From Reticulascus tulasneorum (Eukaryota > Ascomycota > Sordariomycetes > Glomerellales > Reticulascaceae), in the NCBI GenBank assembly GCA_001557505.1, contig LSAX01000009.1, forward strand, positions 2,232,001-2,296,000: 64,000 bases of DNA. The letters run 5' to 3'. A program made the position numbers and the translations under genes. Below the pieces are notes generated by a model. That model was given only the letters and a program-made list of their open reading frames with translations, had not been told where the DNA came from and searched no databases. Position 1 is the stretch's first letter; each line of letters begins with the position of its first letter. Positions 1 through 10,301 of this stretch are shown piece by piece.

Positions 1-310
1 ATTGGTTTCCTTTAGTATGACTCTCTGCCTCTTTCTCTTTCTCGGTCCCCCCGTATCCCACCCCCGTCACTGTCTTGTATCTCTCTCTCTCTGTGCCTCC
101 TCCTCTTCACCAAGCGTCATCTCGGTGGCCAGACCCAGAGAGCTGCTGGTACGTATGTATATGGATGGCATGGTATGGTACGGCCTCATCCCTCTGCACC
201 CACACCCTCATCTCTCCCAGTGCTACCGCATCTCCAACACAGCCCTTCATTCATGTCTACACACGTCCAGCACCATTGAAACCACGGTCAAGAACCCCGG
301 CTGCCTTTCC

Positions 311-411
311 TGGCTGGCTGGCTGGCTGGTTGGTTGGGCGGGCGGGTGTCTATACATACATACATACATACATACATACATACATCCATACGTACACACA
401 TACATACATAA
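311..411. repeat. GGCT/GGTT and (TACA)8 microsatellites
   Basis: A GGCT/GGTT-type run at about 311-346 is followed by eight perfect TACA units at 353-384. A short imperfect TACA tail continues to about 411. This is a simple-sequence repeat with no coding support. Confidence 0.9.
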
Positions 412-758
412 CACATGCGCGTGGTTACTGGCTGCAGACATCTGTGGCCAAACAACCCCGGAATCTCGCTGTTCAAATTACTTGCCCGCAATTCCTTCGC
501 TTCGCACCGCCCAATTCAGATTTCCCCCAGTTCCTCCCCATTCACCCATTTGACCCGGACACGCGACAAGTGCCCCGGACTATATTACCTCTGCAGCCTG
601 TGGGCAAGGTTGGGAGAGTCGCTCAGCTAACCAGCGAGACAGAAGGAGGGTGTGTAATATTACCAGAATTTTTTCCGGCCAGCAACACCCGGGACTGACT
701 GGATACGCCTCCGCCGAACATCCATACCCAGCAGCCCATACCACAAACGTGCTTCGAA

Positions 759-774
759 CCCCCCCCCCCCCCCC
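759..774. repeat. Poly-C run (16 C)
   Basis: An uninterrupted run of 16 C. Similar long C or G runs occur at several other intergenic places in this window. Their exact length is likely to be the least reliable part of the assembly. Confidence 0.85.
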
Positions 775-1823
775 TGGCCTGGAAGGCATGGTTCTGCTGC
801 ATCTACGTGCGCACAATACTCCATCGCCCAGGAAAGGAACCAGACTGACGGCCCAACTATCCCTCGTTCCTCTTTGAGCACTAGCTCCAACATCCACCAC
901 CGATACGACCGGGGTCCAATCATCCCGCCGAGCGAGTCCCAGATCCCTCCCACCCCCCCCCAATCATCCTTCTCCCGTCTCTCGGTTCCTCCACGAAGGA
1001 AACCTAGGTAGAGAAGGGCCACCACCAAAGACCGGGGGGTGTGCTGGAGCCCATTGCGTGCCATTCTGTTTTGTCGCGCGCACTACAAGTGTACTCCGCA
1101 AACTACCTAACATACCCAAGCTACTCGCAGCAGGGGGGAGGCTGCCTGCAGCAGTGCTGGTTCCCAGGGCTTTCCCAAACCCCCCCCTCCCCAGTCCGCT
1201 GACGAGCCGGGGCTGGTCCCAATTTTACCTACGACGTATCCCCCATAATCTTTTGGGATCCCCTCTGCCTCGACACACACCCTAGCTCGCGACGCATTGA
1301 AAAGGACAGGCATCTTTTAAATATACATATCATCCCAGGCGCGTCGTCTCCCCACCCACCGTCTCCAGATTCCTGCCAGCTGTGTTTATCGTCGTCCTGA
1401 TTTTGCTGGACCACGGAAAGCGAGCAAGAGACTGCGAGAGAGCGAGAGAGGAACCGGTTCGACAAGAAAGTTGACGAAACAAAACAAAAGTGACTATTCC
1501 TTCGACTTGCAGAGAGTTCCCGTCCGCTTCCCCCGACCCGCACGCAACCCGGGACGGACGCAACGAAAAAAAGGCACCAAACGTTCGACCCAACTGCAAC
1601 TGTAACTCCGCGCACAGCACAAAACGCACGTACACGCACACACGCACGCACGTACGTTGATCTCAACCCGCGATCCTGCCTGTCCGAGGAAACAAAAAGA
1701 AATATTCCCACCCAAGCATTGCTTACCACCTCGCCGGATTGATTGATTGATCGAGAAGGGTTCTCCCCGGGAGAAAGAGAGAGGGCCACGGCTTGACGTC
1801 GCCTTCTTGCATTGACGCCAACC

Positions 1824-4499
1824 ATGTTCGCTACCGCCCCACTGCCGTACTACTCGGCCTATCGCTCACAAAGGCGGAAAGTCAGCAATAACATGAGCAA
1901 AGATGCCTCATCGCCATCATCTCCCAAATCCCTTCCTCCTCCTCCTGCACCCCCTTCTGCTCCCCCGACCCAGCACAACTCCAACGCCATCACCGATTTG
2001 CTCGAACCTGCAATCGATGGCCCTCCGTCCCCGGAGCGGATACGGGCTTTGAGTAAGCAGATGCAGAGGGCATCGGTACTGGACAAGCACCGAAGCAGCA
2101 ACACCACTTCTTCCGGTTCCTCTTCCCTGCGGTCACTCGCGTCTGACCGCCCATCCTGGGAGCAGAGTCTAGAGAACGTCACGCTGTCCAGGCGCTCTTC
2201 CGGGCGATCTACCTCGAGCAGCATGCCGTCCCGGGAACAGCGAGAGAGCGTTCAGTTGTTCGGTAAGACCATTTTTAACCGGAGGGGCAAGATGAAGCGC
2301 GAGAGCAGTGCGCACAGCTCGTCAGGAAGTTCGCTCTACTCGGCGGATCTCACTGACGGCCCCCCATCGTCCACCAGAGACATCTTCATGCCCGCCATTT
2401 TTAACCGACGGAGGACCATGAAGCCGGGATCCATTGAGGAGGAACATGTCTCGCCCAAGAAATTCCAGATATCCGGCCCATATAACTTTCAGCACGTAAC
2501 TCACACCCATCGAGAGCATCTGCCAAATATGCAGCGGACCAGCCGCGTCGAGTTAGTGTCGGAATTTTCGGCCCACAGGGCGGCCCAGGTGCCAACGGCC
2601 GGGTCGCTGAAGGGCATCGAGGCCGATGATCTCCATTTTTCAAACTTTTCGTCAGAAGCAGTGAATCTTTATGATGATCCCTCCCACGACCAGCACCGCC
2701 CTTCCCACTTCTTCGTGCACCGCCCGGCGCCCCCGATTCCTCGGCAGCCCGCACCAACATCGGCACCTCGGCGGCTCATGAAGCATTCGCGATCACAGGA
2801 ACAATTGCGTACCAGCCCACCACGGCCAGCGCCGCCGCGGCCTCCAAGGTCGCCCGTCGAGCAATCGTTTGCTCCACCCATCCCGCCCCCGAGGATATCG
2901 AGTCGGCTTTCAATGCGGTATGACGGATTCGACCCGCTAGCTACCACGACCCTGGAGAGACCCCAAACTAGTGGTGGCTTCCGACACCCGAAGCCGTTTT
3001 CGCCCCCGGCAACATCTGAGGAGCCTCCAGCAACGTCGCACGGATACACGCCTCGCACCGCCGACTTTACGACACTATCGGAGGCAGCTTTCTCGCACGC
3101 GATAACTACGCCCGATGATGCAGCATGGCCATTGACAGCGTCGACAGCGACATTTGCGTATGAAACGGTCCTTCCGGACGTCCCCGAGGAGGAGGAGAGC
3201 TACGTCCTCTCTCGACGATCCCGAGCCAGCCTGGTCAGCAACAACTCATCGCTCCGGGGCAGTCAGTCAGTGCCTCTTTTACGCCAAATGGCACAGTCCC
3301 ACTCCAGCGTACCACCAGCACAACGACCTGCTAGTGGCGCTTCGGACACTTTGGGTCGGCTGGACATGTTTGCTGCGCAGAGAGCGATGAGATCGGCGAT
3401 GCAAGATGGTGCCGAAGATGACTCGTTGGCTCGGGAAACTTGGGAGGACGATATCGACTATTGCTATGAACACGAGGCCGATGCGGATTTCGAATACGCT
3501 TGGGATCGCCCGTCCCTTGACCTAACAAGGGAGGAGGATAGTCACACTCCAGTTGACCAGATTGATTTCGGATTGCCCTCTGCGGGACTGAGGCCGGCTC
3601 CCCAAAGGCACTCCCCGGGCCTACTACCCACGTCCAGTCATTTCGACATGCCTGCCCTCAGCCCGGCTGCCAGCCAGGCATCCACAACGGCTGGGCACGA
3701 GGCACTCACGCCCACGGTTGCCAGCATGCCTGTGAAGTCGAACTTTTCGCACCCGCGATTGGAAACAACCTACCGAGGGCAAAATCATCTTCATGTTCGC
3801 ACTCCGTCGCACACATCCAGCTTCAAGGAATCCGATGGGTTCCATCTGTCCCCGTCACTACTCATTCCCGAGGACTATCGCCAGCAGATGGGCATGAATG
3901 ATTCCGAGATGGACGAATTCCATGAGGATTTCATCACTCACAACGGTAGCCATTTCCCTTACGATGACGAGCCGACCATGACAGTCGGCGCCACTGGGTT
4001 CTTTGTGCAGGATAGAGCGAGCACTTCGACGACGGGGACCAACTCATCTGACCAGACGAGTTCCAGCGGCGAGCGCCATGTTTCGACAAATTCGACCTGG
4101 ACCACATTGACTCGATTTACTGGGAACACGTCGTATGATGGATGGAACCCAAAAGTCGACTTTGCCGAGCGCCTGCCACCTACCACTTCTGATGAGCAAG
4201 TCGAGCCCGAATCCCCGAAGCTGACACGAATGGTCATGAGCCCGCTACCAGAATCGGAGGAGATGATATCGCAATCGAGTCCGGATATCAGTGCCAGCTC
4301 CGCAGGGCTGCCCAGCTCCCCGACCCGACGCAACGATCCAAAGCTAGCTCGAGAAAGCCTCCAGATATCGAAGTCCAAGGAAAACATGTCACTGAAGCAC
4401 CGACGCCAGCGAGCTAGAACCACCAGTCTGAGCACACCCCCTCCGCCACCCGGCCAGTACGCCTTATTCCCACCGGTCTACACCGACAACCGCATTTAA
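1824..4499 (+). CDS. CRIB-motif, proline-rich putative Cdc42/Rac effector
   Basis: Single-exon gene for an 891-residue protein. The ATG at 1824 has A at -3; the frame upstream opens only with TTG. Residues 216-227 read ISGPYNFQHVTH, an exact match to the CRIB consensus I-S-x-P-x-x-F-x-H-x-x-H that binds GTP-loaded Cdc42 or Rac. Around it are proline-rich, potentially SH3-binding segments (residues about 36-48 and about 290-365), basic repeats of the type FNRR (near residues 150 and 193), and a long Ser/Thr/Pro-rich C-terminal half with acidic patches. No kinase, RhoGAP or PH domain is visible, so it is not a PAK kinase. By analogy with yeast Gic1/Gic2 it may be a scaffold effector in polarity or septation. 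The motif is seen directly; the role is inferred. Confidence 0.75.
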   Translation: MFATAPLPYYSAYRSQRRKVSNNMSKDASSPSSPKSLPPPPAPPSAPPTQHNSNAITDLLEPAIDGPPSPERIRALSKQMQRASVLDKHRSSNTTSSGSSSLRSLASDRPSWEQSLENVTLSRRSSGRSTSSSMPSREQRESVQLFGKTIFNRRGKMKRESSAHSSSGSSLYSADLTDGPPSSTRDIFMPAIFNRRRTMKPGSIEEEHVSPKKFQISGPYNFQHVTHTHREHLPNMQRTSRVELVSEFSAHRAAQVPTAGSLKGIEADDLHFSNFSSEAVNLYDDPSHDQHRPSHFFVHRPAPPIPRQPAPTSAPRRLMKHSRSQEQLRTSPPRPAPPRPPRSPVEQSFAPPIPPPRISSRLSMRYDGFDPLATTTLERPQTSGGFRHPKPFSPPATSEEPPATSHGYTPRTADFTTLSEAAFSHAITTPDDAAWPLTASTATFAYETVLPDVPEEEESYVLSRRSRASLVSNNSSLRGSQSVPLLRQMAQSHSSVPPAQRPASGASDTLGRLDMFAAQRAMRSAMQDGAEDDSLARETWEDDIDYCYEHEADADFEYAWDRPSLDLTREEDSHTPVDQIDFGLPSAGLRPAPQRHSPGLLPTSSHFDMPALSPAASQASTTAGHEALTPTVASMPVKSNFSHPRLETTYRGQNHLHVRTPSHTSSFKESDGFHLSPSLLIPEDYRQQMGMNDSEMDEFHEDFITHNGSHFPYDDEPTMTVGATGFFVQDRASTSTTGTNSSDQTSSSGERHVSTNSTWTTLTRFTGNTSYDGWNPKVDFAERLPPTTSDEQVEPESPKLTRMVMSPLPESEEMISQSSPDISASSAGLPSSPTRRNDPKLARESLQISKSKENMSLKHRRQRARTTSLSTPPPPPGQYALFPPVYTDNRI

Positions 4500-6040
4500 A
4501 GTCTGCGAATTGCAGCCAAGCATCACCACCCTGTACTTATGAGTGTCTTATTCATATTCCACCTCTCTTCCTCTTCATCCTTCGCAAGCAACAAGCATCT
4601 GGATCATCAGCGGCGCATTTACTATACCTATTTGGACCTTAACCGGCACTTGTCGCTCGTCGGCTTTGACAGACATAGACCGTTCGGCAAGGTTGTCATA
4701 AAAGGCAAAAGTTGGATTTTTTTTCGGTTTTTGTTCTCACTACTTTGTTGGCAATTAGACCAAGCGTCTGCATATACTTGGCCCCGCCGCCGCCCCCGCC
4801 CCCGGTGTCCCATGGCCTATTTATCGCGCTCTCTGTTTTGTATATTCTTGGGAAGGGGAACTTTCTGTGTCTTTTAGATTTTGGGAGGGGAGCATCAACG
4901 CTGCTCCATGGGCGCGACTGAACTGAATTTTGATGGATTGTCAAAACTAAAACCGGGCTTGGTTTTTTTCTGCGGGGCATGAATTGATGGATAATGACAT
5001 TACGGGGCGTCGCTGTACTAAAACAAAAAAAAGAATGCCCAAGGGTTCCGCGAAGGACAAACTCGACCAAGGGTGAAGGGATATTTTGGTGCGAAGAGCG
5101 GAAGGGGGGGGTGGTTGAGGAGGAGGCGAGCAGATGCTCATCCACGAAGAGGAGGATCCAGACGATGGTGGTTACCGAAAAAGCCATGGTCATGTCAACA
5201 GAAAGAGTATCTAGCTAGATAGAGAAGATGAAGTGGTTTTGTAACAAAGCACCCGTACTCTGCGCATGTGATATGGGATACAAATGTTCGGAGGACACAC
5301 TTGTATTGTGTTTGGCAACTAAGCATGCCCGAACCCGACACACGAACGACAACTGACGCGAGCACCATTTATGGTTTGATTTGCCAGTCCCAGCTACTCG
5401 TTACATCTCTAGCATTCCGCTCTTTATTTTCATCCTTCCTGGACTTGGGAGACTTGATCCGCACTTTTGAATCGCGTCTCTTGTGCAAGAAGCCGGATGG
5501 GAGGTGGGGGACCCGTCGTTCACCTTCCGATCTCCACCGCACCACGAAAGAAAGATTTTGTATTGTCTTGTTCACTGTGTCCCAAATTGGAAGTTCATTA
5601 ATATTCGGTCCTAACTCGGATCTGAACTTCACAAGTCCCCCCATGCCGTTTTCCAAGCAAAAACATCGTGAAGGGGGAGCATGTTGGGCAAGCGAGCCCG
5701 TACAAAGAACACCCCCTTCCTAAACTCCCTCCACGGCCACCTTTGGCTTGTCGCAAACTGATGTCGATTACAGATAGACCGTGTCCGTCGTTACTAATTT
5801 TCCAAAGTAGATATCCCAACGCCTTCCATGTGCTAAGTGGTGTGATGAAGTAGCGTGATAAAGACACCGGAATGGGTTAAAAGTGAAGGAAGAGAAGAAA
5901 AAAAAGGGGGGGGGGGGTTCGCCGAGGGTTGGGTTCTGGAATGCTGTCGCTTTCCTCCCCCGACGGGTCTCAGCCGCAACGGAGTTCTGGATGGGGTTGG
6001 CTGACGAACATCGTATAGCTCCGGATGGGAAAACCGGCGT
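4500..6040. other. Convergent intergenic region
   Basis: Lies between the 3' ends of the CRIB gene (+) and the bHLH gene (-). It holds T-rich and G-rich stretches and a run of eight A followed by twelve G near 5898-5917. Short open frames on both strands show no recognisable domain. I see no further gene. Confidence 0.5.
5906..5917. repeat. Poly-G run (12 G)
   Basis: Twelve G directly after an A run, close to the 3' end of the bHLH gene. Confidence 0.8.
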
Positions 6041-7381
6041 TCATTCGCCTATTAGCTCCTGCTTCATATCCACCCCGTCCTCCTCCCCCTCCACCACCAG
6101 AGCATGCTCCTCTCCCTCGAAAACATTCTGCTGGCCACCAGGCCCATCCCCCCCTTCGATCCTCTCCAAATTCCGCAACAGCTCGTTGCGCTTTCTCTCC
6201 AGCGCCTGCCGATCCCGCTCCAGGCTGAGGATGTGACGCCTCGCCATATCCAGCACCTCCGCCTTGCTCACGCGCCGATCCCCGGGACTGTCGGGCGGGT
6301 CGGACTCGTCGTCCGGTGATGCGGCTGCGCCGCGCAGCGGCTCGGGCAGCGCGTGCAGGAGGCCTTCGAACTGGGCGTTGAGGCGGTTGCGGTACTGCTT
6401 CTCGACGAGGTTGTGCGAGGCGCGGTTGCGACGCTCTTCGAGTGTCTCGGTCGGTTTCGAGAGGCTGTTCTTGGAGCTGCGGGATGCGGAGCGGAGCTTG
6501 GGCGGGCTCTGAGGCTTGCTCGAGGAGCTGGCGGGGTGGCCGGAGCCGGATTTGGAGTTGGCTCTGCCCGAGCTGGTGCTTGGCGGGTGGTCTAGATCCC
6601 CGTCGGCGCCCGAGGAGCTGTCGCCCTCGTTGTCGGCTGGCCGTTTGCCCTTCCTGAGTCGCTTTGGCGAAGTCATTCCGTTGTCCATGGCGTTATCGTT
6701 ATCTTGAGCCCAGGAGGACTCCTCCACGTCGATACCAGGATATAAACTACCCTTGCCCTGCTGGTGGGGGATGCTTGCCCTTTTCTTCTCCGCCGCCGTA
6801 CTGCCGGCCAAAGTGGCAGCATCATTATTTCCGATCGCCTGGTTCCACGGCGAGCTGAAGTCGAAATCGGCAGGTCGCGTGTTAGTGATGCCTGTGGAAA
6901 GTGGGCTGATGTTGGCATAATCAGCGCCAAGGAACGACTGGCTCGCGGCTGCGGCAAAGTTAAACCCTATTAGACCAGTGGCGTCAGTTAATGTCGATCT
7001 ATCCCCGTCGAACAGGCCGCCGTACGCGGCCTCTTGCCATTCGCGAGGCGCCTGGAACGCTGCAGCGGGGAGGAGTTGGGCGAGCGGCACTTGTTGTACC
7101 TGCGAGCGACCGGCGGACGCGACTTGGCCCTGGGCGGCGGAGGATCGCAAGAGCGCAGAAGCATCTCCACGGTTATAACGGCCCCGGGGGATTCGGGGCG
7201 TGGGCTGGTTTGGAGATTGTCGCACTTTTGGCGTTGAGGTCATAGTCGTACGATTGTCGGCGGTTGTGGCATGTTCTTGTTGATCGTGGCTTTCCGCAAC
7301 GAATTGTGGGGATATCGCCTTCATCCCCGGCAACTGCTGACTTCTGAACGGATCGTGCTCCATATGTTCGCCCATCCGCAT
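6041..7381 (-). CDS. SREBP-type bHLH transcription factor
   Basis: Encodes 446 residues from the ATG at 7381; the frame extends further upstream only from a GTG. A basic helix-loop-helix domain lies near residues 315-415. Its basic region contains HNLVEKQYRNRLN, with Tyr where most bHLH factors have Arg; this is the hallmark of the SREBP family. A leucine-zipper-like helix follows (ILSLERDRQALERKR). The N-terminal 300 residues are low-complexity and Ser-rich, with a basic nuclear-localisation-like cluster (KRLRKGKRP). No membrane segments follow the bHLH, so it is not a full membrane-tethered SREBP. An alternative start is an exon at 7536-7507 spliced (weak GTCAAG donor, CAG acceptor at 7391) in frame to 7390, which would add 13 residues. 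Target genes cannot be told from the sequence. Confidence 0.85.
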   Translation of the reverse strand: MRMGEHMEHDPFRSQQLPGMKAISPQFVAESHDQQEHATTADNRTTMTSTPKVRQSPNQPTPRIPRGRYNRGDASALLRSSAAQGQVASAGRSQVQQVPLAQLLPAAAFQAPREWQEAAYGGLFDGDRSTLTDATGLIGFNFAAAASQSFLGADYANISPLSTGITNTRPADFDFSSPWNQAIGNNDAATLAGSTAAEKKRASIPHQQGKGSLYPGIDVEESSWAQDNDNAMDNGMTSPKRLRKGKRPADNEGDSSSGADGDLDHPPSTSSGRANSKSGSGHPASSSSKPQSPPKLRSASRSSKNSLSKPTETLEERRNRASHNLVEKQYRNRLNAQFEGLLHALPEPLRGAAASPDDESDPPDSPGDRRVSKAEVLDMARRHILSLERDRQALERKRNELLRNLERIEGGDGPGGQQNVFEGEEHALVVEGEEDGVDMKQELIGE

Positions 7382-10301
7382 TACAGAGGCCTGTGAGTAT
7401 AGTGGTTCCCTTTCAGTCTTATGTTGTTCCGTTGCTCCCTTTGTCTCCTCTCTTCCCTCGTCCGGGGCTCGCTCGGCAGATGATGCTGCGCGTCTTTCCT
7501 CTTGACCCACGACTCCATTCCTTCTGGCTTACTCATCGAACAGCGACAAATATCTTAGGAAGCAGTTTGCGACAATAAGCCAATAGTATTTGCAGGCAAT
7601 GGAACCCGTTTGCCTCTTCTGGGGACAGCTTGGGGCCACTGGCCCTTCTTGTATGGCCTTTGCAAGCCACTTGTTCTGCTCTTAAGTCCTCGCAGACAGG
7701 GGGTTACATACCCAGGCCATGCAAGTCCTCAGTCTTTCCGGGGCTCTAGTCAACACACCGCTCAAGCGACCAGGCGCCAAGGAGTTGATTGCGTGGCTAG
7801 GGCCGGGTCCTTCGCGCAATAGTCGTAGAAGAGGTAGGTATTGATGCATGGCGAATGTCGAGGTGGCTTTTAAGATTTGTTCGGAGACCTTATCGACTTC
7901 AAATCTCTCTTCCTCGAGGTAGAAGCTGAAGATTTGGACAGTCTCCCCGCGAGCCAACCTCCGGGGGACTTCCGGTACGAATCCCCTGACCGCATGTCCA
8001 GACGTACGGAACCAAGGATGGAGAAACGAGTCACAAAGCAGACCCTGGTATCTCTAGACCTGTGAATTTGCAATCATGAGTTCTTCGTTTACAAGGAGGC
8101 TCGAAGAATGTGGACCGCGGATGTATCCTTCGAGCAGTGGGAAGTATCCCAATATGATCGGCAAGGAAGTGCTCAAATGCCCAGCCGCCAACTCTTCAGG
8201 CCCATCTGCCATGCCAAGCCAAGGATTCGAAGCGACGGACTAGTCACGATCGATTAACAAGTCAAACTATTCTTTGCTGCTTCTTATTGCAAATCGGGAA
8301 CTAATATGCCGAAGCCAATATGCCGCGGCCACTCCTGTGGATGGATTTCATGACTACGTAAACAAAAGCTAATGAGAAGACTTAGTAGTCTTGTTCGTGG
8401 GCGATGACTAAGTGGTAGATGCCTTAGCTTCAAAATTGTAAGTAATACCACACATTATCTACTTGGCTATGGCAGGACCAGGGCCTATGAAGCGGGCATG
8501 CATGAGACTTCATGATCCTCCTCGGGCCGTGCCATCGGCTAAGCCTTTTCTCTGCTCATAGTCTCATTCTGGTGGTCTTACGGCGGCAAACTCCTTCAAG
8601 TGTTGACTCAGCCTTGAGCATTGGTGATGGAGATGGTTCTTAGTCGAGACCAGCGCGACATCTTTGCTTGATAAGCTACGTTATATTGCAGGAATGGTAC
8701 AATTGGATGGAACCACATCATCTTCAGGACGAATGCAGAAAGGTTATGGGCCATTGGCAGTCTAATGCTAAGATTTGACTTCGACAGACGAAGCTATTGG
8801 TATCCTACGTCTCGTAAAAAGGGGGCGGCGGACAGGGGCATGCAGCGGCTGTGGCTCACAGAGCTGACCGCGGTAGAGACCTTTTCCCCTATCAGGCAAT
8901 TTACATCGATTCTGCTTCCCGGTGGCTTCTGTAACGAAGTATTGCGACGTAGTAGCCCTACGAATCTGTGACTCAATCCTATCTGTCTTAGGAGTTCAAG
9001 GGTATTGACTTGGCTAGCATAATCCCAACCATGGCTTGGCCCCCTTTCAATGTTCAGCACTGTTGCTTACAACAAGATATCTTTTCTTCTACTCTATACG
9101 GTGACGATGTCCAGCTACTTCGGCTGTTGGAGGTGGCTAATGGGCCTGGGTCGCGGAGCATCGCTGTGACTGCGCTCTGTCGGCTCAGCATGCCTATCTG
9201 CACCCTACCTCCTTTGTCAAGGCCAGAGTGCGAAAGACCTATCACTTGCCCATGTCGATGTTGGCTCAGTACGGAGTGAAACGACGTTGCTCATGGCCAG
9301 GTCGAACGCCACATTGTGCTGCGGATCTCCGCTCGTATAACACAACCTAAGGGGGCGGCCTCTATTCCCGGTCACACGTACTAATTCATATTACTGATCG
9401 ATCCAGCTTCGAGGAAGACTAGTGTTTATGGTTCATACCGTAAGTCGTAAGCAGACGACGCAAAATTCCCAATTCAATTCGATCCTATTGCCTAGTTTGA
9501 ATGTGATTCTCTCCTAAATACTTGGTGGAATACCCAAGTCAAGTCCAGCTGTAGTAATAGATTTCATACATTCTACCGAACACTAGCCTGAATATTCATC
9601 TTCGCGGTAATAGGTATCAGTGAGTCTGTCACTCACCTAAGTATCTGTAGGTAGAGCACCATGTACCCCAACCACAAGCCGATGATCCATGGAACTGTCC
9701 TTCATCTCTTGGCCCCCGAAGGGGTAATGTTGCACTATTATGGCCGTGCCACACAAATCCTGCTCCCTTTCTGTCTTCGGAGTCCTGCTACAGCTATGTG
9801 AGCGTATTGTCGAGTCTCACAAAAGCCCTTTCAACAGCTTATCCGCGACTGGGCCGAGTCCAGCTCATCTGCCGCGTGTGATGACTGTGCACCGCAGTGA
9901 AGGCCGTGGCGTTTGTAAGATGGAGGAGAAGCCACTATGTGCCGTTGGCGTCTTCATCCCTGCTTTTCATTTTCCGAGCAAGCGTCATTACATCTTACCG
10001 GGAACAAATCTGCTCCCACCATGCAGCAACGGCAGCTCGCAAACTCTCCCTTGACCACTGCTGCAACTCACTGAGGTCTCGACCCGGATCGCAAGTCGCA
10101 ACATCTTTTGACATAGTTGAAACTTGGAGAGTCTAGCCATTAATATAGATCGCGACTTAAGCGGTGGGTCATGTGTTGAGTATGTTATTCCAACATTGAT
10201 ATATGGGGAATGTGTACATTGCATTACTACAGGGACATCCTGGCCATTAACGCCAATTTTGAGTTCTTTACCATCCCGAGGAGCAAACGTCGGAAGCCAG
10301 A
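7382..10301. other. Gene-poor region upstream of the bHLH gene
   Basis: About 2.9 kb between the 5' end of the bHLH gene and the 3' end of pob3. No open frame above about 100 codons is present, and the short ones on both strands show no family resemblance. No tRNA, transposon terminal repeat or clear RIP-type AT bias is visible. It probably contains the bHLH promoter. Confidence 0.5.

Larger units (their letters stand above)
1..1823. other. 5' non-coding region of the CRIB-protein gene
   Basis: No convincing gene is seen. The left part is rich in simple repeats (GGCT/GGTT, TACA, a 16-base C run). The last 500 bases are likely promoter and 5' leader of the downstream gene: they are rich in GAGA, CGCACG and CACGCACG stretches. 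The open frames on either strand begin at non-ATG codons or consist of translated repeats, and none resembles a known protein. Confidence 0.5.

Noticed and set aside
1229..1825. A 198-codon frame on the minus strand before the CRIB gene
   Set aside because: It has no upstream ATG support, is Ser/Arg/Val-biased from GAGA and CACG repeats, and resembles no protein family.
7382..10301. Search for tRNA, 5S rRNA or transposon remnants in the large gap
   Set aside because: No tRNA B-box with a matching A-box, no 5S-like sequence and no terminal repeats were seen by eye. A tRNAscan and repeat search would be decisive.
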